From IMG/VR virus record IMGVR_UViG_3300031707_000011, positions 1 to 64,000 of that record: a stretch of 64,000 bases of DNA; one strand, given 5' to 3'. The notes beneath the pieces are model-generated. The model ran no database searches. It was not told where the DNA came from and saw only the letters and a program-made list of their open reading frames with translations. This DNA is from a virus. This document shows positions 15,799-24,126 of this stretch, piece after piece. Positions within the stretch are counted from its first letter, which is position 1. Each line of letters begins with the position of its first letter. The translations under genes and the position numbers were made by a program.

Positions 15799-16066
15799 CG
15801 CGCTCTTGGCTCACTATCGGGAATTAGAGACGACGTTAGCCACTCTGTCGGGGAGAAAAGAGGAAGCCACGAAGAGGCTTAACACTTTAGAGGGGCAGTT
15901 AGAGAAGTTGACGAAAGGAATGGATGTTGATGAGGTGTTGGCGAGGTTGGAAAAAGAAGCGGAAGTGAGGATTGACACGCTAAGGGCCAAGGTGGTAGAA
16001 TTGGAGCGGCTAGTGGCTGATTTTAAGGTTTCTAAAATTAACAATGATTTTGATGTGGAGGTTTAG
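15773..16066 (+). CDS. Coiled-coil protein, 97 aa
   Basis: ATG 15773 overlaps the nuclease gene. Residues 5-88 are a nearly continuous heptad pattern of Leu/Val with Glu/Lys/Arg, with one break (KGMDVDE) in the middle. That is an antiparallel coiled-coil hairpin shape. It lies between the two halves of the split Rad50, so it may be a separated piece of the coiled-coil arm or a bridging subunit (inference). No other motif. Confidence 0.55.
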   Translation: MEVSKKSYNALLAHYRELETTLATLSGRKEEATKRLNTLEGQLEKLTKGMDVDEVLARLEKEAEVRIDTLRAKVVELERLVADFKVSKINNDFDVEV

Positions 16067-17158
16067 ATGAAGTTTATTATTCGCAGACCGTTTTTGTTGG
16101 CGTTATTGGAGAAAGCCTGGACTGTGACTATCGGGGGTACTCTTTCTACAACTAAGGGTTTTTACTTTGTCCAGAAAGACGATACCCTGACGGTTGCTCG
16201 TACTGACAGTATCTTGAGTGCGGTGGCTTCTACTAATGTGGTTAATTGGGTGAATAAAGAAGCTCCCAACGAATTCCTTGTGGATGCCGAAAAGTTCCTC
16301 CGGCTGATTAGAGGTCTTGCTTGCGATGAGGTTTCTCTTTCAGTTGAGGATAATGAAATTGCGATTTCTGGAGACAACTTCAATGCAGAGTGGCTCCTGT
16401 TCGATTTAAAAGACTTTCCGAAATTGCCTGTGTATCACAGGGAGATGAGCCTAGAAGTGCCTACAATCGAGTTTGTGGGGGCAGTAGACAGGATTCGCTA
16501 CGCTGCGTCGATTGAATCCCTGACTTCTGCTTATAAACAGATTTACTTTGAGAACGGGGCATGTTGGGCGACTGATGGTTATAACTACCAGGCTGTTGAA
16601 ACTAAAATTACACTCCCAAATCAAGTTGCTCTGCCTCTTATCGGATTGGATGTTGTAAAGTTTTTGCGTCTCTCAGGTGTCAGTTCGTTCTTTTTGTCGT
16701 GGGATGATGACCACTACTATTTTATGATAGGGAATGACGCTTTTGTATGTCGGCGATCTCCGGTTCAACCTCCTAATCCTTTATTGGATTTCTACGGTAA
16801 GTTGAGTATGGAGTATCATAAACTTCCCTATTTCACTTTTGAAGTCAGATTGCTTCGCCGGATTGTTGAGAGAGTGGCTATTACCGGTAGTTTTTCTAAC
16901 AAACGAATCTGGTTTCATGTGACTCCTACAACTTTGACTATCAATGGGGTCGATGAGGACGGGAATTCCAGTTCAGAGGTGCTTATTATCACTTTAAATG
17001 GAGATAAGACAGATAGAACGCTTGGGATTCACTACGAAATGCTACTGTCTGCGTTAGCTTCTGTGAGGAAGGAATCAGCCAATTTTAGATTCAACAAGAA
17101 TCATTTTCTTATTACGTCGGAGGATAGTACAGCTATTCTCCCCTTGTTGAAAAAATGA
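16067..17158 (+). CDS. dnaN: DnaN-like beta sliding clamp, 363 aa
   Basis: The length is that of bacterial beta clamps (about 366 aa). The N-terminus follows the family pattern: KFIIRRPFLLALLEKAWTV, then LSTTKGFYF, LTVARTD, and NEFLVDAEKFLRLIRGL, the typical first-domain sequence of DnaN. The three-domain structure is inferred from length. It would tether the phage polymerase to DNA and be loaded by the DnaX-like protein at 21567. It follows the coiled-coil gene immediately and overlaps the next gene (ATGA). Confidence 0.85.
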   Translation: MKFIIRRPFLLALLEKAWTVTIGGTLSTTKGFYFVQKDDTLTVARTDSILSAVASTNVVNWVNKEAPNEFLVDAEKFLRLIRGLACDEVSLSVEDNEIAISGDNFNAEWLLFDLKDFPKLPVYHREMSLEVPTIEFVGAVDRIRYAASIESLTSAYKQIYFENGACWATDGYNYQAVETKITLPNQVALPLIGLDVVKFLRLSGVSSFFLSWDDDHYYFMIGNDAFVCRRSPVQPPNPLLDFYGKLSMEYHKLPYFTFEVRLLRRIVERVAITGSFSNKRIWFHVTPTTLTINGVDEDGNSSSEVLIITLNGDKTDRTLGIHYEMLLSALASVRKESANFRFNKNHFLITSEDSTAILPLLKK

Positions 17159-17799
17159 GTGAATTAGGCGACTTGGAAAAGAGGCTGGAGTTTATTTCTA
17201 GCCTTATTACTAGAAATAAAATTGAGAAGGACGTTAATGAGAAAACGATGGTTCGTCTTGATCTGACTATGGAGGATAAGAGAGAGTCTAACGAGACTCT
17301 TCTCAAGGTAGCTGAGTTGTTTAAGTCTTTGGGTGGGTCACATGAGAAAGACCTGTTGGATAAACTTAGCAAATTTGTTAACTATGGGTTGGTGGTGGTG
17401 TTTGGTGGTCATGGGATTTTCGTTCCTGCCATGTCTCTTGACGGTAAGGATATCAGAGTAGATTTCTTTATCGAAGTGGAAGGCAGCCTTTGTGGTATTG
17501 CAGACGCTAAGGGAGGGGGAGTCGCAGAGGTTGTGAGCATTCTTCTTCAGCTTTTCTTCATGGTGGTAATGAGAGGTCAGGGGGTTGGTGATGTGCTGAT
17601 AATGGATACGGCTCTTGTGCATCTTTCTGACCAGTATCACGAGAGGATGTCGGCTCTGTTGAAGGAGCTTTGCGATAAGTTAAACATTCAAATTATCCTG
17701 ATGATTCACTCGATGGCTTTCGGTAAATACGCTGACAAATTGTATCTGTTTAGACAAGAGGAAGGAAAGACGATAGTGACGGAGGAAATGAGTGGATAA
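17155..17799 (+). CDS. C-terminal half of the split Rad50/SbcC ATPase, 214 aa
   Basis: Helical residues 1-75 are followed by a beta strand and an ABC-signature-like segment (DAKGGGVAEVVSILL, about residues 117-131), the Walker B strand DVLIMDTALVHLS (D151) and an H-loop-type IILMIHS (H185). These are in the order of the Rad50 C-terminal lobe. The catalytic Glu after the Walker B Asp is Thr (T152), and the signature lacks the SGGE form. ATP hydrolysis may be slow, or the subunit may rely on its partner. It is the match for the gene at 13108. Confidence 0.7.
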   Translation: MSELGDLEKRLEFISSLITRNKIEKDVNEKTMVRLDLTMEDKRESNETLLKVAELFKSLGGSHEKDLLDKLSKFVNYGLVVVFGGHGIFVPAMSLDGKDIRVDFFIEVEGSLCGIADAKGGGVAEVVSILLQLFFMVVMRGQGVGDVLIMDTALVHLSDQYHERMSALLKELCDKLNIQIILMIHSMAFGKYADKLYLFRQEEGKTIVTEEMSG

Positions 17800-17977
17800 T
17801 AAAAGGTTTGGTTTTACACCTTGTTTTGTGAAAAGTTTTAAAGGATTTGATACGGCTGGACAACCTGTATTTGAGATGTCCTGTATCTGTCCCGAGTGTT
17901 TGGGGAGAACAACTCCCATCCACCCTTGGGTTGAGGAGAAGAAAGATGAGCGAAGTGAGCCTGACGGGAAACGCTAA
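17792..17977 (+). CDS. Small CxC/CxxC protein, 61 aa
   Basis: GTG 17792 overlaps the Rad50 C-half stop, with GAGGAAATGA just upstream. The product contains CICPEC (about residues 31-36), a possible metal site, followed by a short WVEEKKDE tail. Its end overlaps the RuvC-like gene. The coding assignment rests on the coupling pattern and codon fit. Confidence 0.45.
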   Translation: MDNKRFGFTPCFVKSFKGFDTAGQPVFEMSCICPECLGRTTPIHPWVEEKKDERSEPDGKR

Positions 17978-18458
17978 ACTTATTAGGCTTTCTACTAAAC
18001 CGTTTAAAATTTTGGCTTTAGATTTAGGGACTCATTGTGGATGGGCAGTATCAACTCCTTGTTCTGTGGTTGAAAGTGGGGTGCAGATGTTTGATTTGCG
18101 GAGGGGAGAAAGTCCTGGGATGCGGTTTATCAGATTTAATAAATGGTTATCTGAGATGTTGATTAATGTGTTTCCAGATATGGTTGTTTATGAGACGATG
18201 TTTGCTTGTCGTGGTCCTGCTCTTGAAGTTTTATTGGGTATGTATACTAGGATACAGGAACAATGTGCTATGAAGAGTATTCCTTACGCTGGTATGAACG
18301 CGATGACACTGAAGAAGCGGGCTGCGGGAAGTGGTAAAGCATCTAAAGACATGATGATGAAGGCGGCTTCCGAATTTATAGGCCATCTAATTTTAGATGA
18401 TAATGAAGCAGACGCAATTATGCTTTTAAAAATTGCTATGGAAGACTATGCTACATGA
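17946..18458 (+). CDS. RuvC-like Holliday junction resolvase, 170 aa
   Basis: ATG 17946 is favoured over the longer ATG 17847 because it follows GAGGAGAAG. The RNase H fold motifs are ILALDLGTHCGWA (D26), VVYETMF (acidic residue on strand 4) and DDNEADAIML near the C-terminus, the set of acidic residues in RuvC-type enzymes. The KKRAAGSGKASKDMM segment matches the DNA-binding loop of phage RuvC proteins. It would resolve branched intermediates before packaging. Confidence 0.8.
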   Translation: MSEVSLTGNAKLIRLSTKPFKILALDLGTHCGWAVSTPCSVVESGVQMFDLRRGESPGMRFIRFNKWLSEMLINVFPDMVVYETMFACRGPALEVLLGMYTRIQEQCAMKSIPYAGMNAMTLKKRAAGSGKASKDMMMKAASEFIGHLILDDNEADAIMLLKIAMEDYAT

Positions 18459-19023
18459 AGAATGGTATTCAATTTATCAGAAGGCGGTGTGGGGCTGTGA
18501 AGCCTGTTCCGCTAGGCATGAGTGTACCCGACCGGTTCCTGGTGAGGGAGATTTAAATTCGTCTTTTTTGGTTGTTGGTAGGAACCCAGGTAAGAACGAA
18601 GATATTCTAGGGCAGCCCTTTGTTGGACCTGCTGGTGAGGTGCTGGATAAGTTTTTGGAATTGTGTGGCGTGTCACGGAGTAAAGGTTGTTTCATCACAA
18701 ATATGTGCTTATGTCATACCAGAGAGGATAGGTTTTTATCTAAGGAAGAGGTGAAGACCTGTGTTAAGGGATTTTTAATACCGACTTTGGTTCAGTTGAA
18801 GCCGAAGGTCGTTATGGTATGTGGGACGCAGCCAAATTATTTTATAAACGGTATCAAGAAACCGTCTCATCATCATGGTGAACTGTTTGAGCATAGGTCA
18901 GGATTCCACACTATCTGTAGTCTTCATCCGGCAGCAGTTTGTTACAATCCCGACTTGTGGGTTAGATTTGAGGTTCTGGCTCCGGTTGTCAAGAGGTTAC
19001 TAGATGATAATACGGTCTCCTGA
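18448..19023 (+). CDS. Family 4-type uracil-DNA glycosylase, 191 aa
   Basis: ATG 18448 lies inside the end of the RuvC-like gene. The key segment VVGRNPGKNEDILGQPFVGPAG matches motif A of family 4/5 enzymes (GExPGxxEDxxGxPFVGxAG). LHPAAV near the C-terminus is the second active-site motif. Cys17 and Cys20 (CEAC) plus later Cys in CLCH and KTCV fit the four Fe-S ligands of family 4. It removes uracil from DNA. A phage copy may repair phage DNA or act in nucleotide quality control. Confidence 0.85.
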   Translation: MLHEEWYSIYQKAVWGCEACSARHECTRPVPGEGDLNSSFLVVGRNPGKNEDILGQPFVGPAGEVLDKFLELCGVSRSKGCFITNMCLCHTREDRFLSKEEVKTCVKGFLIPTLVQLKPKVVMVCGTQPNYFINGIKKPSHHHGELFEHRSGFHTICSLHPAAVCYNPDLWVRFEVLAPVVKRLLDDNTVS

Positions 19024-21541
19024 GGAAGTTGAAGATTTTTTAACCCGACACAAGTTTGATTTTGGCGATTTGCCGCACGTATATTTAGGCCAAGAAGACG
19101 GGAGTTTTCATAAGGATTGGGGTTTAGCCAAATATAAGATTCTTTTCTCGATGCTATGGCGGTATCAGGATAGTCGTGGGAATCAAACTGTTCCACTTCT
19201 CTATCAGATTATAAATGAGTGGCGACCAGGAGAAGTTCTGATGGAGAGGGCCAATGTACCTGAGACAGAGGAACACTATAAACTTTTCCGTAAATATCAG
19301 ATTCCTCTGTTCGGTGTGGAATCAAAGCACAGTGCAGGGGGCTACGATATGATAATGACCTCCCTTAGTTATGTTCCGGTCTGGTGGAATTTCCCCCTAA
19401 TGTTGAAACTTAGTGGGATTCCAGTTCTTCAGAAAGATCGTTCTGATGAAGGGCAGTATCCTTTAATCATGGTTGGTGGTTCGTCTGTCTATGGTAACTT
19501 TGGGTTGGTGTTTCCTGTAGTTGACATAATCTATTTTGGTGACGCTGAAGATGAAGAAGATGGAGGGGTTTTGCATTTATTGGATTACATTATGGAGTTG
19601 AGGGGCCATGGGTTACAAAATTCGGAGGTTCTAGATGCTATTCAACCTAACTTCCCTTATATCATGTGCCCCAGGTTCTACACTCCTCACTATGAGAAAG
19701 AAAAGTTTACAGGATGGACATCGGCTCCGTCCAAGTTTCCCAAGAAGTTTGTCGTTAGGAAATGCAAAAATCTGGATGCGGTTCCTAAGTACACGAAGCC
19801 AATTCTCTCCTATACTGATAATACGATGGGTCTGGGTGAAGTGGAGATTTCCAGGGGTTGTCGTGGGATGTGTGCCTTTTGTGGTATCGGATGGAAGTAC
19901 CGTCCATATCGGGAACGGTCTGTGGAAGTTATGGTTGAAGCTCTGACTACGAATAAGCGAAACTCTGGGGCGGTTTCGTTATGTCCTATCGCAACGGAAT
20001 TTGCGTACTACTCACACAAACGCAAGTTAATTAACGAACTTGCCAAGCACAGCCGGTATGTTGACCCTCTTTCCATGAGGATAGATGCTTTTGCAAGCGA
20101 CGAAGAATTTGATATTTTCCTGAGGAAATTGTGTATGAATCAAGTGGCTCTGGGAGTGGAAGGAGTTTCTCAAAGACTTAGGAATAGAATGATGAAGGGA
20201 ATTTCTGAGGAGGAGATTCTGAAGGCTTGTAAGATTGCGATTGAGGCTGGTTTTGACAGGGCCAAGTTTTTTATGATTGCAAATACGGACGAGACTTGGG
20301 AAGATTTTGAGGAGTTCTTTTCTCTCTTAAAGAAGGTTGTGGATATGAAGAACAGAGCTAGGTCTCGATTAAAGATTAGGGCTTCGTGGACTCCGCTTTT
20401 TGTGGAGGCTTGCACCCCGCTACAATGGAAGAGTCCTACGATTCTACAAGACAATATTGATTGGAAACAGGTATACAACAGGTTGAAAGAACTCGGTATT
20501 GAGATGAAGTACGGGGTGAAACGCAATTATAAATTTATGCGGGTTTCTCAGGCTATGCATATTGGAGATACTCGGTTTGCTGAAGCAGTTGCTCTGGCAG
20601 CAGAGGAATCTGATAGGCCATTCTATTCGGGGTTTGATGATAAGTGCATCCCTAGACTTGAAAAATATATGGAGCAGACTGGTTATTCTTGGGATTATAT
20701 GCTCAGAGAGAAGACCGAAGATGAGGAGTTTATATGGGATGTTGTTGACAGGGGGGTCAAGAAAGAGACTTTATTGAAGTTGTGGAAGAAGATTAAATCA
20801 GGGGAGATGGATATGAAGAAAGTCAAGATTGTTCCTACAATGGATAATTGTGAACTGACAAAGACTCTCTATAACGAACAGGAAGCATTCTTTTGGGCTG
20901 TAGTGAAGTACAGGGTTTCTAAAGGATTGGATACGGTTCCCAATGCTTACTGGACGGCACACATAAGCAGGGCTGGTTTGAGGAGCGGGGTCCCCCTGGC
21001 AGTGAATAAGATTCACTTCTTTAGTAATCACGATAATGGAAACTGGTATGGAGGATTTGATTATATCGGTATTGGTTTAAGAAGCACACCATCCCCTGAT
21101 AGTTGGTCTAAATTTTGTTCTGAGTTACAGCCGTTGGAGTATCAGAATGTATTGTGGTTACTAAATATGAAACCTACGTGGAGCGATCTGGTTAGTTCCT
21201 ACCGGGTTGAGACTGACATTTCTCCTGCGGAGTGGGCAAAGTACAGAATCAAATTTGATGAAGCTGATAAGGTTACTGTGCGGAATAAAGAAACAAGATA
21301 TTTTTCTGGTGCGTGGAGGCAGTTGGTTGATTTGAAAGAAATCAAGTATATTGATGTTCAGGTTTCTGCCGATGTTGCTCCTACGATTATTCTGAATATC
21401 TATATGAGCCATGAGGTAGGGATTAGGTTTGCCCTAGTTGGTCTCCTTCCTGGGGTTTCATCTCGTCGGATAAAGAAGTTTCTGGTTGAGAAAACGGGTT
21501 TACACAGGGTAAAAGATTGGGCGGTGCAGGAGAGTTTCTGA
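19004..21541 (+). CDS. B12-binding-type radical SAM protein, 845 aa
   Basis: ATG 19004 overlaps the glycosylase gene. Residues 90-190 follow the cobalamin-binding-domain-like pattern seen in YgiQ/TIGR03960-type proteins (PLFGVES, then GYDMIMTSLSYV, LKLSGIPVL and a GGSSVYGN segment). The radical SAM cluster motif is RGCRGMCAFC (C286, C290, C293). A TIM-barrel part follows to about residue 500, and the last 200 residues resemble the accessory domain of radical SAM-linked proteins. The substrate is unknown; modified nucleic-acid bases are a possibility because of the DNA-handling neighbours. Confidence 0.82.
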   Translation: MIIRSPEEVEDFLTRHKFDFGDLPHVYLGQEDGSFHKDWGLAKYKILFSMLWRYQDSRGNQTVPLLYQIINEWRPGEVLMERANVPETEEHYKLFRKYQIPLFGVESKHSAGGYDMIMTSLSYVPVWWNFPLMLKLSGIPVLQKDRSDEGQYPLIMVGGSSVYGNFGLVFPVVDIIYFGDAEDEEDGGVLHLLDYIMELRGHGLQNSEVLDAIQPNFPYIMCPRFYTPHYEKEKFTGWTSAPSKFPKKFVVRKCKNLDAVPKYTKPILSYTDNTMGLGEVEISRGCRGMCAFCGIGWKYRPYRERSVEVMVEALTTNKRNSGAVSLCPIATEFAYYSHKRKLINELAKHSRYVDPLSMRIDAFASDEEFDIFLRKLCMNQVALGVEGVSQRLRNRMMKGISEEEILKACKIAIEAGFDRAKFFMIANTDETWEDFEEFFSLLKKVVDMKNRARSRLKIRASWTPLFVEACTPLQWKSPTILQDNIDWKQVYNRLKELGIEMKYGVKRNYKFMRVSQAMHIGDTRFAEAVALAAEESDRPFYSGFDDKCIPRLEKYMEQTGYSWDYMLREKTEDEEFIWDVVDRGVKKETLLKLWKKIKSGEMDMKKVKIVPTMDNCELTKTLYNEQEAFFWAVVKYRVSKGLDTVPNAYWTAHISRAGLRSGVPLAVNKIHFFSNHDNGNWYGGFDYIGIGLRSTPSPDSWSKFCSELQPLEYQNVLWLLNMKPTWSDLVSSYRVETDISPAEWAKYRIKFDEADKVTVRNKETRYFSGAWRQLVDLKEIKYIDVQVSADVAPTIILNIYMSHEVGIRFALVGLLPGVSSRRIKKFLVEKTGLHRVKDWAVQESF

Positions 21542-21570
21542 TGACTAAAGTTGAAGGAAGGTTGGATTGA
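21541..21570 (+). CDS. Nine-codon coupling mini-ORF before dnaX
   Basis: The stop of the radical SAM gene (TGA 21539-21541) overlaps an ATG at 21541 by one base. The nine codons (MTKVEGRLD) end at TGA 21568-21570, which overlaps the TTG start of the next gene by three bases. The purine-rich GAAGGAAGG before the TTG lies within it. It looks like a re-initiation bridge rather than a functional peptide. Confidence 0.3.
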   Translation: MTKVEGRLD

Positions 21571-22700
21571 GTCAGTGGAATATTTCTTGGCGGCCTCGTG
21601 GATTTGGCGGTGTAGTTGGGCAAGAGCATGTGGTTCTATTCTTTCAAAAAGTTCTGGCTAACTGGTTTGATAAAGGAGAAACTCTGCCTATTGGAGTTTT
21701 GTTTGGGGGGCCGAGTGGAGTCGGAAAAACGACAATTGCTAGGATAATAGGGGCATCTTTAAACTGTGATTGTCGAGTGGGGGTGGAACCGTGTGGGATG
21801 TGTAAATCGTGTAAGGATATTATAACAGGTACGGGAGGGATTTTAGAAATAGACGCAGCCTTTTTTGGTTTAGTTGATAATATTCGACAATTAAGGCAGC
21901 GATTAAGTTCATATGCTTTTAGTTCTTACCAGGTTGTTTTAATTGATGAGTGCCATGTTATGTCCCGCGAGGCATTTAATGTCTTACTCAAGTTGCTTGA
22001 GGAGCCATTGGACAGGGTATTCTTTATTCTGGTGACTACAGCGACAGATAAGGTTATAGAGACTGTAAGAAGTAGGTTGATTGAATTCCGCTTCAAGTCG
22101 CTAAAATGGGATGTGGTATTTCCTTACATTTCTAAACTCCTCCAGGCTGAAGGGATTTTGTGTGAGTCGGAGGACATTGTAAAAAAACTTTACATGATAG
22201 CTGACCACAATTTTAGGGAGTTGCTGATGATGTTGGAGCAAGCTGCGGTTGTGGGTAATGGTAATATCTCGTCGGATGTTCTTCGGGGGCTTTATGGGAA
22301 TCTGATGGTCTTTGATTCTATCATTGATTCTCTGGTGGAAGGGGATTTTGTTGGAGCGATTTCGTATTACGATGAGTATAGGTCAATGCAGCCGGATTTT
22401 TCTATCTTCTTGTCGGGATTTTTAGATGTACTGACGGATAGGTTGAAGGTTGGTTTGAGGTCTGGTGATTCACGTTCTCCAATATATTTAGCAATAATTA
22501 AGAGTGTGTATGAACTTTTAGGGATGCGTTTGACGACTAAAGGGGGTGTACAGGCCAAGTTGCTTTTTGCGAATGTGGTCCAACTGGTTAAAGGAGCAGA
22601 GGCTGGTCGTACTGGAACAGGGAAGTCATTAAATGAAGAAGATGTATTTAACTTACTGACTGGTAAAGGGAAGTCGGTAGGTGCTGAGTCGAAACACTAA
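21567..22700 (+). CDS. dnaX: DnaX-like clamp loader subunit (gamma/tau type), 377 aa
   Basis: The TTG start is chosen because stops occur upstream in frame and GAAGGAAGG precedes it. The N-terminus (NISWRPRGFGGVVGQEHV) is DnaX-like. Walker A is GGPSGVGKTT (residues 48-56), a zinc module has C67, C76, C79 and C82, Walker B is LIDECH (D127, E128), sensor 1 is VTTATD, and an SR pair (S169, R170) sits where SRC is found. A C-terminal helical region of about 170 residues follows. It should load the clamp encoded at 16067. No separate delta or delta' gene is seen, so it may work as a homo-oligomer. Confidence 0.87.
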   Translation: MSQWNISWRPRGFGGVVGQEHVVLFFQKVLANWFDKGETLPIGVLFGGPSGVGKTTIARIIGASLNCDCRVGVEPCGMCKSCKDIITGTGGILEIDAAFFGLVDNIRQLRQRLSSYAFSSYQVVLIDECHVMSREAFNVLLKLLEEPLDRVFFILVTTATDKVIETVRSRLIEFRFKSLKWDVVFPYISKLLQAEGILCESEDIVKKLYMIADHNFRELLMMLEQAAVVGNGNISSDVLRGLYGNLMVFDSIIDSLVEGDFVGAISYYDEYRSMQPDFSIFLSGFLDVLTDRLKVGLRSGDSRSPIYLAIIKSVYELLGMRLTTKGGVQAKLLFANVVQLVKGAEAGRTGTGKSLNEEDVFNLLTGKGKSVGAESKH

Positions 22701-23076
22701 AGAAGCCTATGGTCCCTATGAGTCTGCCTATAAATCAATAACTCAAGACGCAGAAAAGGAGTTCCTGGCTAAGGTAGGAACCCTCACTGTGTTTCATAAA
22801 ATCCTCATTGACCGAGTGGCTGATGCCTATGTTGCAGTCTTGAAGGCTGGTGAGATCACCCAAATTGGGGGGGATAATAAAGAGAAAGCGTCAGAACTCT
22901 TGACCAAGTGGTTAAGAGTTTCGTTAGCTGAACTGCATACGGCAGCCTTGGAAAAACAATCTAGGTTGCTATTTTTTGAGAAGGTTGTAGATATTGCTGA
23001 AAAGTCCGTCGCTGATGTATACTCTAGGAAGGAGTTGCTGACAAAGTTACGGGACTTGGTTGAGGAGAGAGGGTAA
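22681..23076 (+). CDS. Hypothetical helical protein, possible small terminase
   Basis: GTG 22681 overlaps the DnaX stop. The protein is 131 aa and helical throughout, with repeated short amphipathic helices and no visible HTH signature. Location just before the unknown protein and the large terminase would suit a small terminase, the DNA-recognition subunit, but nothing in its own sequence proves this. Confidence 0.45.
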   Translation: MLSRNTKEAYGPYESAYKSITQDAEKEFLAKVGTLTVFHKILIDRVADAYVAVLKAGEITQIGGDNKEKASELLTKWLRVSLAELHTAALEKQSRLLFFEKVVDIAEKSVADVYSRKELLTKLRDLVEERG

Positions 23077-23097
23077 CTGGTATGTGGGAGGAGTCGG

Positions 23098-24126
23098 GTG
23101 AAAATTCGGGTAGATGTTTGTATCAATGGAGATAAGGTTGATATTGATTCGTCGTTTTTGGAGCGCAGGGAGTCGTGGCTGTCCGGTACAGGTGTGTATC
23201 TGGAATTTATACTGAAGGGTAGTTACTTGGAGCCGTTTGATTTTGATGTTGTGGTTGGTGGGGATGGGGCGACGGTGAGCCGCCATTCTTGGAATCGGTT
23301 TTTCTTGAATCTCAAGTCCTCTGCTGAGGTTGTGTTTGTGGTGAAGGAATCTGGTAAGGTAGTGGCTGAAAAGAAACTAAATTTTAATGTTGTTCCTTTG
23401 TCTGTGCCTTTGCTCTTTACTGTGCCTTATCTGACCTATTATTCTGTCTCGGATATTCGATACTTTGCCAATCGGATTTCGGAGAATATGGTTGGTGGAA
23501 CGAGATTTATTCTATTCTCGTCACGGACTCTTTCGTATCTTTCTAAGGTGGACATGAATCCAGAGGATGGTTTTTGGAAATTGCATGAGCTTGTTCTCTC
23601 AATTCTGACGGAAAGAGGATTGTCGGTTTATGTTTCTCCTTTTGACGATAAAACTCTCTATACGACTCATATTCTAAAACAACTGAGGCCGATGCTTTTG
23701 TCTTATGCAGAGCGGAATTTGAAGTTCAACTTGGTATGGGATTTGAGCAGTGGGATTTGGAAAAGCGGAGTTTCAGGGATAGTAGACAGTTTTTGTAATA
23801 AGTTTGGTAGGGAAATTAAGATCGCCACCTGTCCTGAGTTTGCGTCTAAATTGGGAGGGGAGGGGTTTGCTCAGATTGTGGTTCGTGGGCTAATGACTGA
23901 TGAGGTTGAGCCGAATACTATGGGAACGAAGATTTTTAGAGTCCATATTGTGACATCGGATTTCTATAAACTGCGGTCCTTTGTGGCTAGCCTGGTAAAG
24001 AATGGTTGGGGAGTGGAATGTGTGATGGAGGATGTTCCATCTTATATACGGAAGGTGCAATTTTCTCTTGGCAACGCTTTGTATAAGGGGTTTTTAGATG
24101 CAGGTGGTGGAAAAGCAGCTGATTGA
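23098..24126 (+). CDS. Unknown two-domain protein, 342 aa
   Basis: GTG 23098 follows GAGGAG. The first 100 residues are strand-rich (a beta-sandwich pattern with alternating Val/Leu/Phe), and the rest alternates helices and strands in a possible barrel-like order (segments such as FILFSS, LSVYVSPFDD, FNLVWDL, IKIATCPEF and VHIVTSD). No catalytic motif is recognisable. The last 29 bases overlap the terminase start. Its place between DnaX and the terminase is unusual for a packaging operon. Confidence 0.55.
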   Translation: MKIRVDVCINGDKVDIDSSFLERRESWLSGTGVYLEFILKGSYLEPFDFDVVVGGDGATVSRHSWNRFFLNLKSSAEVVFVVKESGKVVAEKKLNFNVVPLSVPLLFTVPYLTYYSVSDIRYFANRISENMVGGTRFILFSSRTLSYLSKVDMNPEDGFWKLHELVLSILTERGLSVYVSPFDDKTLYTTHILKQLRPMLLSYAERNLKFNLVWDLSSGIWKSGVSGIVDSFCNKFGREIKIATCPEFASKLGGEGFAQIVVRGLMTDEVEPNTMGTKIFRVHIVTSDFYKLRSFVASLVKNGWGVECVMEDVPSYIRKVQFSLGNALYKGFLDAGGGKAAD

